The notes under the pieces were generated by a model. The model had not been told where the DNA came from. It did not search any database and saw only the letters and a list, made by a program, of their open reading frames with translations. A DNA stretch of 64,000 nt from Flavobacteria bacterium RIFCSPLOWO2_12_FULL_35_11 (GTDB taxonomy: Bacteria; Bacteroidota; Bacteroidia; Flavobacteriales; Flavobacteriaceae): assembly GCA_001800975.1 (NCBI GenBank), contig MGWK01000053.1, positions 40,494 through 104,493 on the forward strand. Direction: 5' to 3'. Position numbers and translations under genes: made by a program. Below, piece after piece: positions 37,652 through 46,281 of the stretch. Every line of letters begins with the position of its first letter. Position 1 is the stretch's first letter.

Positions 37652-38626
37652 ATGAATTCATTAAAATACATAACGGTACCCAATTTTGCTTCCGAAGACG
37701 GAAAAATAACCGCTGATGTGACGCTTTCTTACCAAGTATTTGGGAAGGAATTGCATTCGGTGCCGGTGGTGTTGATCAACCACGCGTTGACCGGAAATTC
37801 TGATGTGGCCGGCGAATTCGGCTGGTGGAAAAGCATTGTGGGCGATTCAAAATTGATCGACACCAAAAAATATACGGTGCTGGCTTTCGACATTCCGGGA
37901 AATGGCTACAAAACCACAGAAATTTTATTTGAATACGATGCGTTTTCGGCAAGAGACATTGCAAATCTTTTTGGTTTGGCGGTTCAGCAATTGGAAATCT
38001 TAAGCTTGTATGCTGCCATCGGGAGTTCGTTGGGCGGCGGAATTGCCTGGGAAATGGCGATTTTATTTCCAAATCTGATTGAAAATTTAATTCCGGTGGC
38101 TTCCGACTGGAAAGCATCAGACTGGATTTTAGGGCATAACAAAGTGCAGTTTCAAATTTTGGAAAATTCAAAAAAACCTTTGCACGACGCGCGAATGATG
38201 GCGATGCTTTTTTATAGAAGTCCGGCCTCTTTTCAATCGCGTTTCAACAGAACGGTGAACAGCAATTTGGGCATGTACAATATCGAAAGCTGGCTGCAGC
38301 ACCACGGAAAAAAACTGGAAGGACGATTTACCTTGCACGCCTATAAAGTGATGACGCATTTGTTGAGTTCTGTAGATATTTCGAAAAAATTTGCCGGCAT
38401 TGAGGAAGCTTTTGAACAGATGAAATCGAAGGTGATTATGATAGGCATCGACTCCGATTTGTTTTTCGTGGCCGAGGATAATAAGGAAACCGCAAAACTG
38501 TTGGATCAGCAAAATAAGAAAGTTGACTATAAAGAAATCAAATCCATTCACGGTCACGATGCATTTCTCATTGAATTTGAACAATTGGTGGAAGCATTAA
38601 GTGACGTTTTTAAATATAAATTATGA
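37652..38626 (+). CDS. metX: Homoserine O-acetyltransferase-like alpha/beta hydrolase
   Basis: This enzyme acylates homoserine for the sulfhydrylation route. The 325-residue protein (start MNSLKYITVP after the riboswitch) has the MetX opening LSYQVFG, the oxyanion segment LINHALTGNSD, nucleophile Ser126 in GSSLGG, the late Asp in GIDSDLFF and His in SIHGHDAFL. It is shorter than proteobacterial MetX. It overlaps thrA by four bases (ATGA), placing both under the SAM-I riboswitch. Confidence 0.9.
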   Translation: MNSLKYITVPNFASEDGKITADVTLSYQVFGKELHSVPVVLINHALTGNSDVAGEFGWWKSIVGDSKLIDTKKYTVLAFDIPGNGYKTTEILFEYDAFSARDIANLFGLAVQQLEILSLYAAIGSSLGGGIAWEMAILFPNLIENLIPVASDWKASDWILGHNKVQFQILENSKKPLHDARMMAMLFYRSPASFQSRFNRTVNSNLGMYNIESWLQHHGKKLEGRFTLHAYKVMTHLLSSVDISKKFAGIEEAFEQMKSKVIMIGIDSDLFFVAEDNKETAKLLDQQNKKVDYKEIKSIHGHDAFLIEFEQLVEALSDVFKYKL

Positions 38627-41040
38627 TAGTTGTAAAATTTGGAGGAAAATCATTGGCCAACGGAACCGGTTTAAAACACACGCTGGCCATTGTTGAAAAT
38701 AAAATAAAGAACGGGGAGAAAATCGCCTTGGTGGTTTCCGCACGAGGGGAAACAACCGATCATTTGGAGTCTATTTTGGAAAAGGCAAAAAACGATTTGC
38801 CTTATGCTGAGGAGTTTGATGCGCTTAAAAAATACCAATTAGTGGGCGGAGAAGGCGTTGATTTGTCGGCGGAATTTAAGCTTTTGGATGAAATTTTCAG
38901 AGGCGTAAACTTGTTGGGCGATTACAGTGAAAAAGTGAAAGACCAGGTGCTTTCCCAGGGAGAAATCCTTTCGGGAAAATTTATCGCCCATTTGCTGAAC
39001 AAAAAAGGCATCAAAGCCAATTTTGTGGATTCAAGAACGCTCATAAAAACCAACAACCAGTTCGGAAAAGCTTTGCCTTTTGAATCGGTTTCCGAAGAAA
39101 ATGTCATCGCGCATTTTCAACAGCACAACGGCGGCACCATTCAGGTGATTACCGGTTTTATCGCATCAAATTTGCAGGGCGAAACTACCACCTTGGGAAG
39201 AAACGGCAGCAATTATACCGCAGCGCTGATCGCCAATTATCTGAATGCAAAAGAGCTTCAGAATTACACTCACGTGAACGGAATTTATACGGCAAATCCC
39301 GATTTGGTGGAGAATTCACAAATCATTGAAAAACTTACTTACCAGGAAGCCAATGAAATGGCGAATTTTGGCGCGACTATTTTGCACGCAAAAACCATCA
39401 TTCCCCTAATCGAAAAAAATATTCCTTTGCGCATTTTAAACACATTTGATGCTGAAAATAAAGGAACGTTAATTGGTTCGGAAACGGAACAGGGCGGCAT
39501 AAAATCGTTGACGGTGCAGGATGACGTGGCCTTGGTGAATTTAATCGGGCGCGGATTGCTTGGAAAAGTTGGGGTGGACGGACGAATTTTTACGGCTTTG
39601 GCAAAAGAAAATATCAGCGTGAGCATTATATCACAAGGTTCTTCGGAAAGGGGAATCGGATTTATTGTGGATGCCAAAAACGGATTCAAAGCGAAAATGG
39701 TTTTGGAAAATGAGTTCAAAAATGAATTTCAGACTAAAGACATCAGCCAGATTTATGTGATCGAAAATGTGTCGGTGATTTCTATCATCGGACAAAGTTT
39801 GCATTCTTTTAACCAGCCTTATGGCGCCTTGATCAAAAATCGCGTAACGCCCATATTGATAAATAACACCGTGACCGGCGCGAATGTTTGTCTGGTTGTA
39901 AAAAAATCGGACTTAAACAAAGCGGTGAATGTGATTCACAGTGAAATTTTCGGAATTTCAAAAAGGATCAACATTGCCATTTTTGGCAAAGGTTTGGTGG
40001 GCGGAACGCTGATTGACCAAATTTTAAAAAGTCAGCAAAACATTTTAAAACGAAAAAACATCCATTTAAACATCTTTGCGGTGGCGAATTCCACGAAAGT
40101 ATTGTTCGACAAAAACGGAATTTCAGACACTTGGAAAAAGGAATTGAAGGCCAATGCACTTCAAAATTATACGGTAAAAGACGTGATTGATTATGCCGAG
40201 AAAAACCATCTGGAAAATTTAATTGCGGTGGACAATACCGCAAGCGTTCAGTTTGTGGACAATTATCTTGATTTGGCGGAAAACGGATTCGATTTAATTT
40301 CTTCCAACAAAATAGCCAATACCAAGTCGTATGAGTTTTACAAATCGCTCCGGCAAACCCTAAAAAACAACAAAAAATCCTATTTGTACGAAACCAATGT
40401 CGGCGCCGGTTTGCCATTGATTGACACCATTAAACTGTTACATGATTCCGGTGAAAACATCACGTGTATCAGAGGCGTTTTCTCTGGTTCGTTGAGTTAT
40501 TTGTTCAACAATTTTTCGGTTGAAAACCGTCCTTTCAGCGAGGTGTTGCAGGAAGCCATCAACCAAGGTTTTACGGAACCAGATCCGCGAGAAGATTTAT
40601 GCGGAAACGATGTGGGAAGAAAATTGCTGATTTTGGCAAGGGAGCTCGATTTGCAAAATGAACTTGCCGACGTGACCATTGAAAATTTAATTCCGGAAAA
40701 TTTAAGATCCGGTGCTGCCGATTCATTTTTGAAAAGATTGGGGGAAATGAATGCGCATTTCCAAAAAATTAAAGAGGACCAAAAACCAAATCACGTATTG
40801 CGTTATATCGGGGAAATCTCGGGAGATTTACAGCAGGACAAAGGAAATTTGGAAGTAAAATTGGTTTCTGTGCCAAGCAATAGCGCACTCGGACAAATAC
40901 AGGGTGCCGATGCGATTTTCGAAATTTATACCGAATCTTACGGTGAAAAGCCACTTGTAATTCAGGGCGCCGGTGCCGGAGCGGCAGTTACCGCTCGAGG
41001 CGTTTTCGGGGATATTTTGCGATTGGCGGATAAAAATTAG
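38623..41040 (+). CDS. thrA: Bifunctional aspartate kinase/homoserine dehydrogenase
   Basis: This makes homoserine from aspartate via two reactions. The 805-residue protein has an N-terminal kinase domain (VKFGGKSLANG), central ACT regulatory segments (VALVNLIGRGLLGKVGVDGR, VSVISIIGQSL) and, from about residue 446, the dehydrogenase (NIAIFGKGLVGGTLIDQIL, with a Rossmann Gly pattern). Length and order match ThrA. It supplies homoserine to MetX, encoded just before it with a four-base overlap. Confidence 0.95.
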   Translation: MIVVKFGGKSLANGTGLKHTLAIVENKIKNGEKIALVVSARGETTDHLESILEKAKNDLPYAEEFDALKKYQLVGGEGVDLSAEFKLLDEIFRGVNLLGDYSEKVKDQVLSQGEILSGKFIAHLLNKKGIKANFVDSRTLIKTNNQFGKALPFESVSEENVIAHFQQHNGGTIQVITGFIASNLQGETTTLGRNGSNYTAALIANYLNAKELQNYTHVNGIYTANPDLVENSQIIEKLTYQEANEMANFGATILHAKTIIPLIEKNIPLRILNTFDAENKGTLIGSETEQGGIKSLTVQDDVALVNLIGRGLLGKVGVDGRIFTALAKENISVSIISQGSSERGIGFIVDAKNGFKAKMVLENEFKNEFQTKDISQIYVIENVSVISIIGQSLHSFNQPYGALIKNRVTPILINNTVTGANVCLVVKKSDLNKAVNVIHSEIFGISKRINIAIFGKGLVGGTLIDQILKSQQNILKRKNIHLNIFAVANSTKVLFDKNGISDTWKKELKANALQNYTVKDVIDYAEKNHLENLIAVDNTASVQFVDNYLDLAENGFDLISSNKIANTKSYEFYKSLRQTLKNNKKSYLYETNVGAGLPLIDTIKLLHDSGENITCIRGVFSGSLSYLFNNFSVENRPFSEVLQEAINQGFTEPDPREDLCGNDVGRKLLILARELDLQNELADVTIENLIPENLRSGAADSFLKRLGEMNAHFQKIKEDQKPNHVLRYIGEISGDLQQDKGNLEVKLVSVPSNSALGQIQGADAIFEIYTESYGEKPLVIQGAGAGAAVTARGVFGDILRLADKN

Positions 41041-41089
41041 GCAATAGGTAATAGGCAACAGGCAATAAGCAATAGGAAACAGGTAATAA
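41041..41089. repeat. Heptanucleotide tandem repeat, about 7 units
   Basis: Units GCAATAG, GTAATAG, GCAACAG, GCAATAA, GCAATAG, GAAACAG, GTAATAA follow each other directly after the thrA stop codon. Confidence 0.8.
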
Positions 41090-41126
41090 AAAAGTTAAAA
41101 GAGACAGGCCAATAATTAGCAGTATA

Positions 41127-41157
41127 ATTCCCCTCTTGAGAGGGGTTAGGGATGTGT
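41127..41157. repeat. GC-rich palindromic repeat (family A), solo copy
   Basis: AATTCCCCTCTTGAGAGGGG followed by TTAGGGATGTG is a short perfect hairpin with the GGTTAGGG side arm also seen in the metH insertion ends. Confidence 0.65.
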
Positions 41158-41232
41158 TTTTCAAGAAAGTAATAGGATTTATTACATAGAAAATATAGAC
41201 AAATCAATAAAAAAATTAACAACCAAAAAAAC

Positions 41233-42402
41233 ATGAGCGACAAAAATTTCGAAACCGAAGCCATCAGAAACCAAATGAAACGTTCCCAGTTTCAGGAGCA
41301 TTCAACGCCTTTGTACTTAACGTCCAGTTTTGTGTTTGAGGATGCCGAAGAAATGCGTGCTGCTTTCAGCGAAGAAAATGAGCGAAACATTTATTCCCGT
41401 TTCAGCAATCCGAACATGACTGAATTTACCGATAAAGTGGTGCAAATGGAAGGCGCTGAAGCCGGTTATGCTTTTGCCACCGGAATGGCGGCGGTTTTTT
41501 CGACCTTTGCGGCTTTGTTAAGCAGCGGCGACCACATTGTTTCGGCACGTTCTGTTTTTGGGTCAACCCATACATTGTTCACCAAGTATTTTCCGAAATG
41601 GCATATTGAGACCTCTTATTTCGATATTAACAATCCTGAAGAAATAGAACCTTTAATTACGCCTTCAACAAAAATATTGTATGCGGAATCGCCTACCAAT
41701 CCGGGTGTGGACATTATCGATTTGGAATTGTTGGGGAACATCGCCAAAAAGTACAACTTGTTGCTGGTGATCGACAATTGTTTTGCCACGCCGTACATAC
41801 AGCAACCCATAAAATTTGGAGCGGATTTGGTGATTCATTCCGCCACAAAATTAATGGACGGGCAAGGGCGTGTTTTGGGAGGCGTGGTGGTTGGAAAATC
41901 GGAATTGGTGCGTGAAATCTATTTATTTTCTCGAAATACGGGTCCGGCTTTGTCTCCTTTTAACGCCTGGGTATTGTCCAAAAGTTTGGAAACCTTAGCG
42001 GTTCGCGTCGAGAAACATTGTGAAAATGCACTGAAAGTGGCTGAGTTTTTGGAAAGCCATGAAAAAATTGAAAAAGTGAAATATCCTTTTTTAGTTTCGC
42101 ACCCGCAATATGAGATTGCCAAAAAGCAAATGAAATTGGGCGGAAATATCATCGCTGTTGAGGTGAAAGGTGGATTGGAAGCGGGAAGGGACTTTTTAAA
42201 TGCGCTGAAAATGTGCTCTTTGTCGGCCAATTTGGGCGATACCCGAACCATTGTCACCCATCCGGCATCCACCACGCACAGCAAACTTTCTTCCGAAGAA
42301 CAATTGGCCGCAGGAATAACGCCGGGTTTGGTTCGGATTTCGGTTGGATTGGAGCATGTTGCAGACATTATTCAGGATATCAATGAGGCCTTAATGGGTT
42401 AA
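41233..42402 (+). CDS. metZ: Trans-sulfuration enzyme, O-succinylhomoserine sulfhydrylase-like
   Basis: This 389-residue PLP enzyme of the Cys/Met metabolism family makes homocysteine from an acylated homoserine and sulfide. It has SRFSNPNMTEF, AYAFATGMAAVFSTFAALLSSGDH and the PLP-Lys motif HSATKLMDGQGRVLGG. It is nearer to MetZ than to MetY. It is preceded by a repeat-rich spacer rather than a riboswitch. Why the region encodes both MetY and MetZ is unclear; acyl donor preference cannot be judged here. Confidence 0.88.
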   Translation: MSDKNFETEAIRNQMKRSQFQEHSTPLYLTSSFVFEDAEEMRAAFSEENERNIYSRFSNPNMTEFTDKVVQMEGAEAGYAFATGMAAVFSTFAALLSSGDHIVSARSVFGSTHTLFTKYFPKWHIETSYFDINNPEEIEPLITPSTKILYAESPTNPGVDIIDLELLGNIAKKYNLLLVIDNCFATPYIQQPIKFGADLVIHSATKLMDGQGRVLGGVVVGKSELVREIYLFSRNTGPALSPFNAWVLSKSLETLAVRVEKHCENALKVAEFLESHEKIEKVKYPFLVSHPQYEIAKKQMKLGGNIIAVEVKGGLEAGRDFLNALKMCSLSANLGDTRTIVTHPASTTHSKLSSEEQLAAGITPGLVRISVGLEHVADIIQDINEALMG

Positions 42403-42409
42403 AATTTGG

Positions 42410-42458
42410 GAAGACAGAAGACTGAAGACGGAAGTCAGGAGTCAGGAGTTGGAAGTTA
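42410..42458. repeat. Heptanucleotide tandem repeat, about 7 units
   Basis: Units GAAGACA, GAAGACT, GAAGACG, GAAGTCA, GGAGTCA, GGAGTTG, GAAGTTA follow the metZ stop codon. Confidence 0.8.
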
Positions 42459-42546
42459 AGGAGTGAAAAAGCCAATATGATGCATTAGCAAGGGGATAAA
42501 TCCCCTTGGAGCGGTTTATAAATATTTTTAATTATTCATTGAAACC

Positions 42547-42638
42547 GCGTTAGGGGTTGCAGTGTAAAACCTTTTTGCGCTTTTTCAGCGAAAAAAGTTT
42601 GGAACGAAAAACCCGACCGCTTTTTCAGCGGGAACGCC
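42547..42638 (-). repeat. REP-like dispersed element (family C), reverse orientation
   Basis: It runs from GCGTTAGGGGTTGCAG to ACCCGACCGC and GCGGGAACGCC, around the hairpin TTTTTGCGCTTTTTCAGCGA. Together with the tandem array it fills the 368-base gap between metZ and the DUF2061 gene. Confidence 0.75.
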
Positions 42639-42696
42639 TAAATAAATAACATCAAGGCTAAAAACGTTAAATAATTAAATTTCATCAATCTATTAG

Positions 42697-42736
42697 CCTA
42701 TCGAATTGGTAGAGTATTAAAAAAAATGTATTTTTG
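42697..42736 (+). promoter_or_regulatory. Promoter with overlapping operator-like palindrome before the cys operon
   Basis: TTG (42706-42708) and TATTTTTG (42729-42736) are 20 bases apart. The motif CCTATCGAATTGGTAG (42697-42712) overlaps the -33 box and is an imperfect palindrome. The closely matching CCTATGAAATAGGGAG occurs before the sulfite reductase gene at 46282-46297. A shared regulator of sulfate assimilation is inferred. Confidence 0.5.
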
Positions 42737-42770
42737 TTTCCGACAAAAAGATTTATCACACCAAATAAAT

Positions 42771-43040
42771 ATGATAATAGATCAAATTTTAACTTCAACT
42801 AAAAAAACTGCAGAAAAAGGTTTTGCGGCCGACATAAAATCGGAAAGGCCCATTCGCAGCATTGTTAAAGCAATGAGCTGGAGAATTGTGGGGACAGTAG
42901 ATACCATGGTCATTTCTTGGTATGTTACCGGAGAACTGGTAATGGCTTTATCAATTGGATCCATAGAGGTGATTACCAAAATGGTGCTTTATTATGGCCA
43001 CGAACGGATTTGGAATTTAATAAAATGGAGAAAACAATGA
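42771..43040 (+). CDS. DUF2061 small membrane protein
   Basis: The 89-residue protein (start MIIDQILTS) has the DUF2061 motif RSIVKAMSWRIVGTVDTMVISWYVTG and two predicted helices, ending HERIWNLIKWRK. The family is of unknown function but is recurrently found with sulfate assimilation genes. Here it overlaps cysH by four bases (ATGA). A role in sulfate uptake is often suspected but not shown by this sequence. Confidence 0.85.
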   Translation: MIIDQILTSTKKTAEKGFAADIKSERPIRSIVKAMSWRIVGTVDTMVISWYVTGELVMALSIGSIEVITKMVLYYGHERIWNLIKWRKQ

Positions 43041-43654
43041 AAAATTTAGATTTTGGGCACTTAAATATGGAGCTGAAACATCAATCGCCCGACGAAATTA
43101 TCAATTGGGCATTGTCGCTGGCTTCGGCCCCGGTGGTAACCACAAATTTCAGGCCTTATGAAGTGGCTATTTTATATGCCTGCACCAAAGTTAAAATTGA
43201 TTTAAAGGTTATTTGGTGCGATACGGGCTACAACACTCCGCAAACCTATGCACATGCCAATGATTTAATTGAAAAATTGAATTTAAATGTGCATTTGTAT
43301 GTGCCAAAACAAACTGCGGAGCACAGAAACGTGACCATGGGAATTCCTCAAATTGAAGATCCGATGCATAAAATATTTACTGACCAAGTGAAAATGGAAC
43401 CCTTTAACCGGGCGATGGCAGAACACAAACCCGATGTTTGGTTTACCAACTTGCGCAAAGGACAAACGGCCTTCAGGGACAATATTGGCATTGTTTCCTT
43501 AAGCAAAGACGGTGTTTTGAAGGTGAGCCCTTTTTACCATTGGTCCGATGAACAGCTAGACAACTATTTAAGATTGTACCAATTGCCAAACGAATTCACC
43601 TATTTCGATCCGACAAAAGTGTTGGAAAACAGAGAATGCGGTTTGCATTCATAA
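43037..43654 (+). CDS. cysH: Phosphoadenylyl-/adenylyl-sulfate reductase
   Basis: This cytoplasmic enzyme reduces activated sulfate to sulfite. The 205-residue protein has VVTTNFRPYEVAILYACTKV near the start, VIWCDTGYNTPQT and the catalytic C-terminal ECGLHS. The start at MKNLDFGHLN overlaps the DUF2061 stop (ATGA). It lacks the CC...CxxC cysteines of 4Fe-4S APS reductases, so by family rules it should use PAPS. However, no APS kinase gene is visible in the window, and cysN has no kinase domain. Confidence 0.88.
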   Translation: MKNLDFGHLNMELKHQSPDEIINWALSLASAPVVTTNFRPYEVAILYACTKVKIDLKVIWCDTGYNTPQTYAHANDLIEKLNLNVHLYVPKQTAEHRNVTMGIPQIEDPMHKIFTDQVKMEPFNRAMAEHKPDVWFTNLRKGQTAFRDNIGIVSLSKDGVLKVSPFYHWSDEQLDNYLRLYQLPNEFTYFDPTKVLENRECGLHS

Positions 43655-43665
43655 AACAGTAATAA

Positions 43666-44565
43666 ATGACAGAGAAATTATTAATAAACGCACTGGAAAA
43701 CGAAGCAATTTATATTTTTAGGGAAGTTGCCGCACAATTTGAAAAACCGGTATTGTTATTTTCCGGAGGAAAAGATTCCATAACCCTAGTTCGATTGGCC
43801 CAAAAAGCTTTCTATCCAGCAAAAATTCCCTTTCCGCTGATGCATATCGACACCGGACATAATTTTCCCGAAACCATTGCCTTTCGTGACAAACTGGTAA
43901 AAGAATTGGGATTGGAATTGATTGTAAGAAATGTGCAGGACAGTATCGATCAAGGAAAAGTAAAAGAAGAATCGGGCAGGTATTCAAGCAGAAATGTGTT
44001 GCAAACAACTACATTGTTAGATGCCATTGAAGAATTTAAGTTTGATGCCTGCATTGGCGGCGCACGAAGAGACGAAGAAAAAGCGAGAGCGAAAGAACGT
44101 ATTTTTTCTGTGCGTGACGATTTTGGACAGTGGGATGAAAAAAACCAACGTCCCGAATTGTTCGATATGCTGAACGGACAAATTCAACTCGGACAAAATG
44201 TGCGTGTATTTCCTATTTCAAACTGGACAGAATTGGACGTTTGGACCTACATCGAAAATGAAAATTTGGAGATTCCATCTATTTATTTTGCACATAAACG
44301 GGAAACTTTTTTAAGAGACGGACTAATTTGGTCGGCCTCTGAATATGTTTACAAAGATGAAGAAGAAGAGGTGAAAGAACGGATGGTTCGTTTTAGGACT
44401 GTGGGCGATATGAGTTGTACGGCCGCAGTGGATTCTTATGCAGCAACAATTCGTGAAGTGGTAGCCGAAATTAGAGATTCAAGCATTTCTGAACGTGGCG
44501 CCAGAATTGACGACAAACGTTCTGAAGCCGCCATGGAAAAACGAAAACAGCAAGGGTATTTTTAG
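43666..44565 (+). CDS. cysD: Sulfate adenylyltransferase subunit 2
   Basis: CysD catalyses the adenylyl transfer forming APS from sulfate and ATP, assisted by the CysN GTPase. The 299-residue protein has the PP-loop LLFSGGKDSITLVRLAQKAF and downstream HIDTGHNFPETIAFRD, with the conserved end RGARIDDKRSEAAMEKRKQQGYF split over the last 23 residues. It starts 11 bases after cysH. Confidence 0.95.
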   Translation: MTEKLLINALENEAIYIFREVAAQFEKPVLLFSGGKDSITLVRLAQKAFYPAKIPFPLMHIDTGHNFPETIAFRDKLVKELGLELIVRNVQDSIDQGKVKEESGRYSSRNVLQTTTLLDAIEEFKFDACIGGARRDEEKARAKERIFSVRDDFGQWDEKNQRPELFDMLNGQIQLGQNVRVFPISNWTELDVWTYIENENLEIPSIYFAHKRETFLRDGLIWSASEYVYKDEEEEVKERMVRFRTVGDMSCTAAVDSYAATIREVVAEIRDSSISERGARIDDKRSEAAMEKRKQQGYF

Positions 44566-44717
44566 CCCCCTAGCCCCCGAAGGGAGGACAAAGCGTTAAG
44601 AAAATGTTCAGAGAACATTTTTAGCGAATGTGCCAGCTGGCGCAAGGGCATTAAAAAGTTAAATTATAATAATTAATAAAAAATATTCCTCCCCTTTGGG
44701 GAGGTTAGGTGGGGCTT
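44565..44717. repeat. MITE-like segment bounded by inverted family A repeats
   Basis: GCCCCCTAGCCCCCGAAGGG at 44565 and the opposing copy TTCCTCCCC...GGTTAGGTGGGGC (44686-44715) are inverted, in the same outward orientation as the ends of the metH insertion. Between them lies a family B hairpin unit and an AT-rich stretch, with no ORF. The right arm abuts the cysN start codon. Confidence 0.5.
44592..44663. repeat. Hairpin repeat, family B, copy 1
   Basis: AAAATGTTC-AGA-GAACATTTT forms a perfect 9-bp stem. It is followed by TAGCGAA and the palindrome GCCAGCTGGC. A second copy is at 45969-46044, so the two flank cysN. Confidence 0.7.
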
Positions 44718-45965
44718 ATGGAAGTTTTAAAAATAGCAACGGCAGGAAGTGTGGACGATGGTAAAAGTACGTTGATTGGACGTTTATTGTACGACACAAA
44801 ATCGTTAACCGACGATAAATTGGAGGCCATTGAAAAAAGCAGCAAGAAAAAAGGATACGATTATTTGGATTTTTCTTTGGCGACAGACGGCCTGGTGGCT
44901 GAACGTGAACAAGGAATTACCATAGATGTGGCCCATATTTATTTTTCAACAGCAACAAGAAGTTACATCATTGCTGATACGCCCGGCCATGTGGAATATA
45001 CCAGAAATATGGTTACCGGCGCTTCAACATCACAAGTGGCCATTATTTTGATTGATGCGCGTCACGGCGTGATTGAACAAACTTATCGTCATTTTTTTAT
45101 CAATAATTTATTGCGGATTAAAAGTGTGATTGTGGCCGTGAACAAGATGGATTTGGTGAACTTTTCAGAAGAAAGATACAATGAAATCAAGGCTGATTTT
45201 GAAAAATTGGTTGAAAAAAGCGACTACGAAGATCAAAACATTACTTACATTCCGGTGAGTGCCCTAAAAGGTGATAATGTAGTGGAAAAATCGGATGCGA
45301 TGCCTTGGTTTAGCGGACAAACATTACTGGAATATTTGGAGAAACTGGACACCGTAAATATTTATAACAGAGGAAAAATGCGTTTTCCTGTGCAGTATGT
45401 GATTCGTCCTAAAACAGAAGAATTCCACGATTTCAGAGGTTATGCCGGAAAAGTTTATGGCGGCGACATCAATGTGGGAGATGAAGTTGTGGTGCTTCCG
45501 TCCGAAACAAAAACCAAAGTGAAAGAAATTTATTTCAACGATAAAAAATACCAAAGCGCCGCAAGAAGATCCTCCATTTCCGTAACCTTGGAAAACAATG
45601 TGAATGTGAGCAGGGGTGATATGATTGTAAAAGCAAACGAATTGCCCCGAATTGAAAAAGCATTTACGGCAAAGGTATGTTGGATGTGTTCTAAATCCTT
45701 ATCGGTTGGATCAAAGTATGTGTTGCAGCACGGCGTCAATAAAGTATTGGCAAAAGTTAGTGAGATTCATCATAAAATTGAAACTGATTTTTCGGGTGTG
45801 GACACCCAAATTTCAAGTTTACAAATAAATGACATCGCGTCTGTTTCATTTCAATTGAACAAACCTATTTTTTTAGATGCATTCAAAGAACACAGAACCA
45901 ACGGAGCCTTTATTTTAATAGATCCGCAAACAAACAACACATCTGGGGTTGGGTTTATTGAGTAG
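44718..45965 (+). CDS. cysN: Sulfate adenylyltransferase subunit 1 (GTPase)
   Basis: This EF-Tu-like GTPase drives APS synthesis by CysD. The 415-residue protein has the P-loop AGSVDDGKSTLIGRLL, switch II DTPGHVEYTRNM and NKMDL. It ends in a domain with VCWMCSKSLSVGSKY. No fused APS kinase (CysC) domain follows. The ATG at 44718 is preferred over a GTG three codons earlier that lies inside the repeat arm. Confidence 0.93.
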   Translation: MEVLKIATAGSVDDGKSTLIGRLLYDTKSLTDDKLEAIEKSSKKKGYDYLDFSLATDGLVAEREQGITIDVAHIYFSTATRSYIIADTPGHVEYTRNMVTGASTSQVAIILIDARHGVIEQTYRHFFINNLLRIKSVIVAVNKMDLVNFSEERYNEIKADFEKLVEKSDYEDQNITYIPVSALKGDNVVEKSDAMPWFSGQTLLEYLEKLDTVNIYNRGKMRFPVQYVIRPKTEEFHDFRGYAGKVYGGDINVGDEVVVLPSETKTKVKEIYFNDKKYQSAARRSSISVTLENNVNVSRGDMIVKANELPRIEKAFTAKVCWMCSKSLSVGSKYVLQHGVNKVLAKVSEIHHKIETDFSGVDTQISSLQINDIASVSFQLNKPIFLDAFKEHRTNGAFILIDPQTNNTSGVGFIE

Positions 45966-45968
45966 GAC

Positions 45969-46044
45969 AGCGCGTAAAAAAAATGTTCAGTGAACAATTT
46001 TAGCGATAGGGCCAGGTGGCGCATTGGGCTTTAAAAAAGTTAAA
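45969..46044. repeat. Hairpin repeat, family B, copy 2
   Basis: The copy has the same layout as 44592-44663: AAATGTTCAGTGAACAATTT, TAGCGA and GCCAGGTGGCGCA, then AAAAAAGTTAAA. It lies four bases after cysN. Confidence 0.7.
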
Positions 46045-46056
46045 AGTTCATATCAA

Positions 46057-46110
46057 AATTCCCCTCTTGAGACCTGTGCTGAGCGGAGTCGAAGCAGGGT
46101 TAGGGGTGTG
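46057..46110. repeat. Family A repeat interrupted by another palindromic unit
   Basis: AATTCCCCTCTTGAGA begins like 41127, but CCTGTGCTGAGCGGAGTCGA plus AGC is inserted before AGGGTTAGGGGTGTG. The inserted unit resembles another palindrome common in Bacteroidota genomes. Confidence 0.55.
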
Positions 46111-46207
46111 TAAAAAACATGAAAAGGAGCAGAAATTAATAAAAACCGTTCAACACTATTTTTAGTTGAAAGTTTAATTTAGAAAAGCTTTTTCAGACAG
46201 CTAAAAC

Positions 46208-46242
46208 AAACTCCCTTTCCTTTGGAAAGGGCTGGGGATAGG
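46208..46242. repeat. Family A repeat, diverged copy
   Basis: AACTCCCTTTCCTTTGGAAAG followed by GGCTGGGGATAGG forms the same kind of hairpin with a G-rich side arm. Confidence 0.5.
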
Positions 46243-46281
46243 AAAAAAATCAAAAACATATAAAATCTTAAATTCATTAAA

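Noticed and set aside
38168..38584. Open frame opposite metX (138 codons, minus strand)
   Set aside because: Shadow of a well-supported gene; His/Phe-rich composition.
41041..41089. CRISPR-like array
   Set aside because: Units are 7 bases, contiguous and without spacers; no cas genes are in the window.
42410..42458. CRISPR-like array
   Set aside because: Same reason: heptamer units with no spacers.
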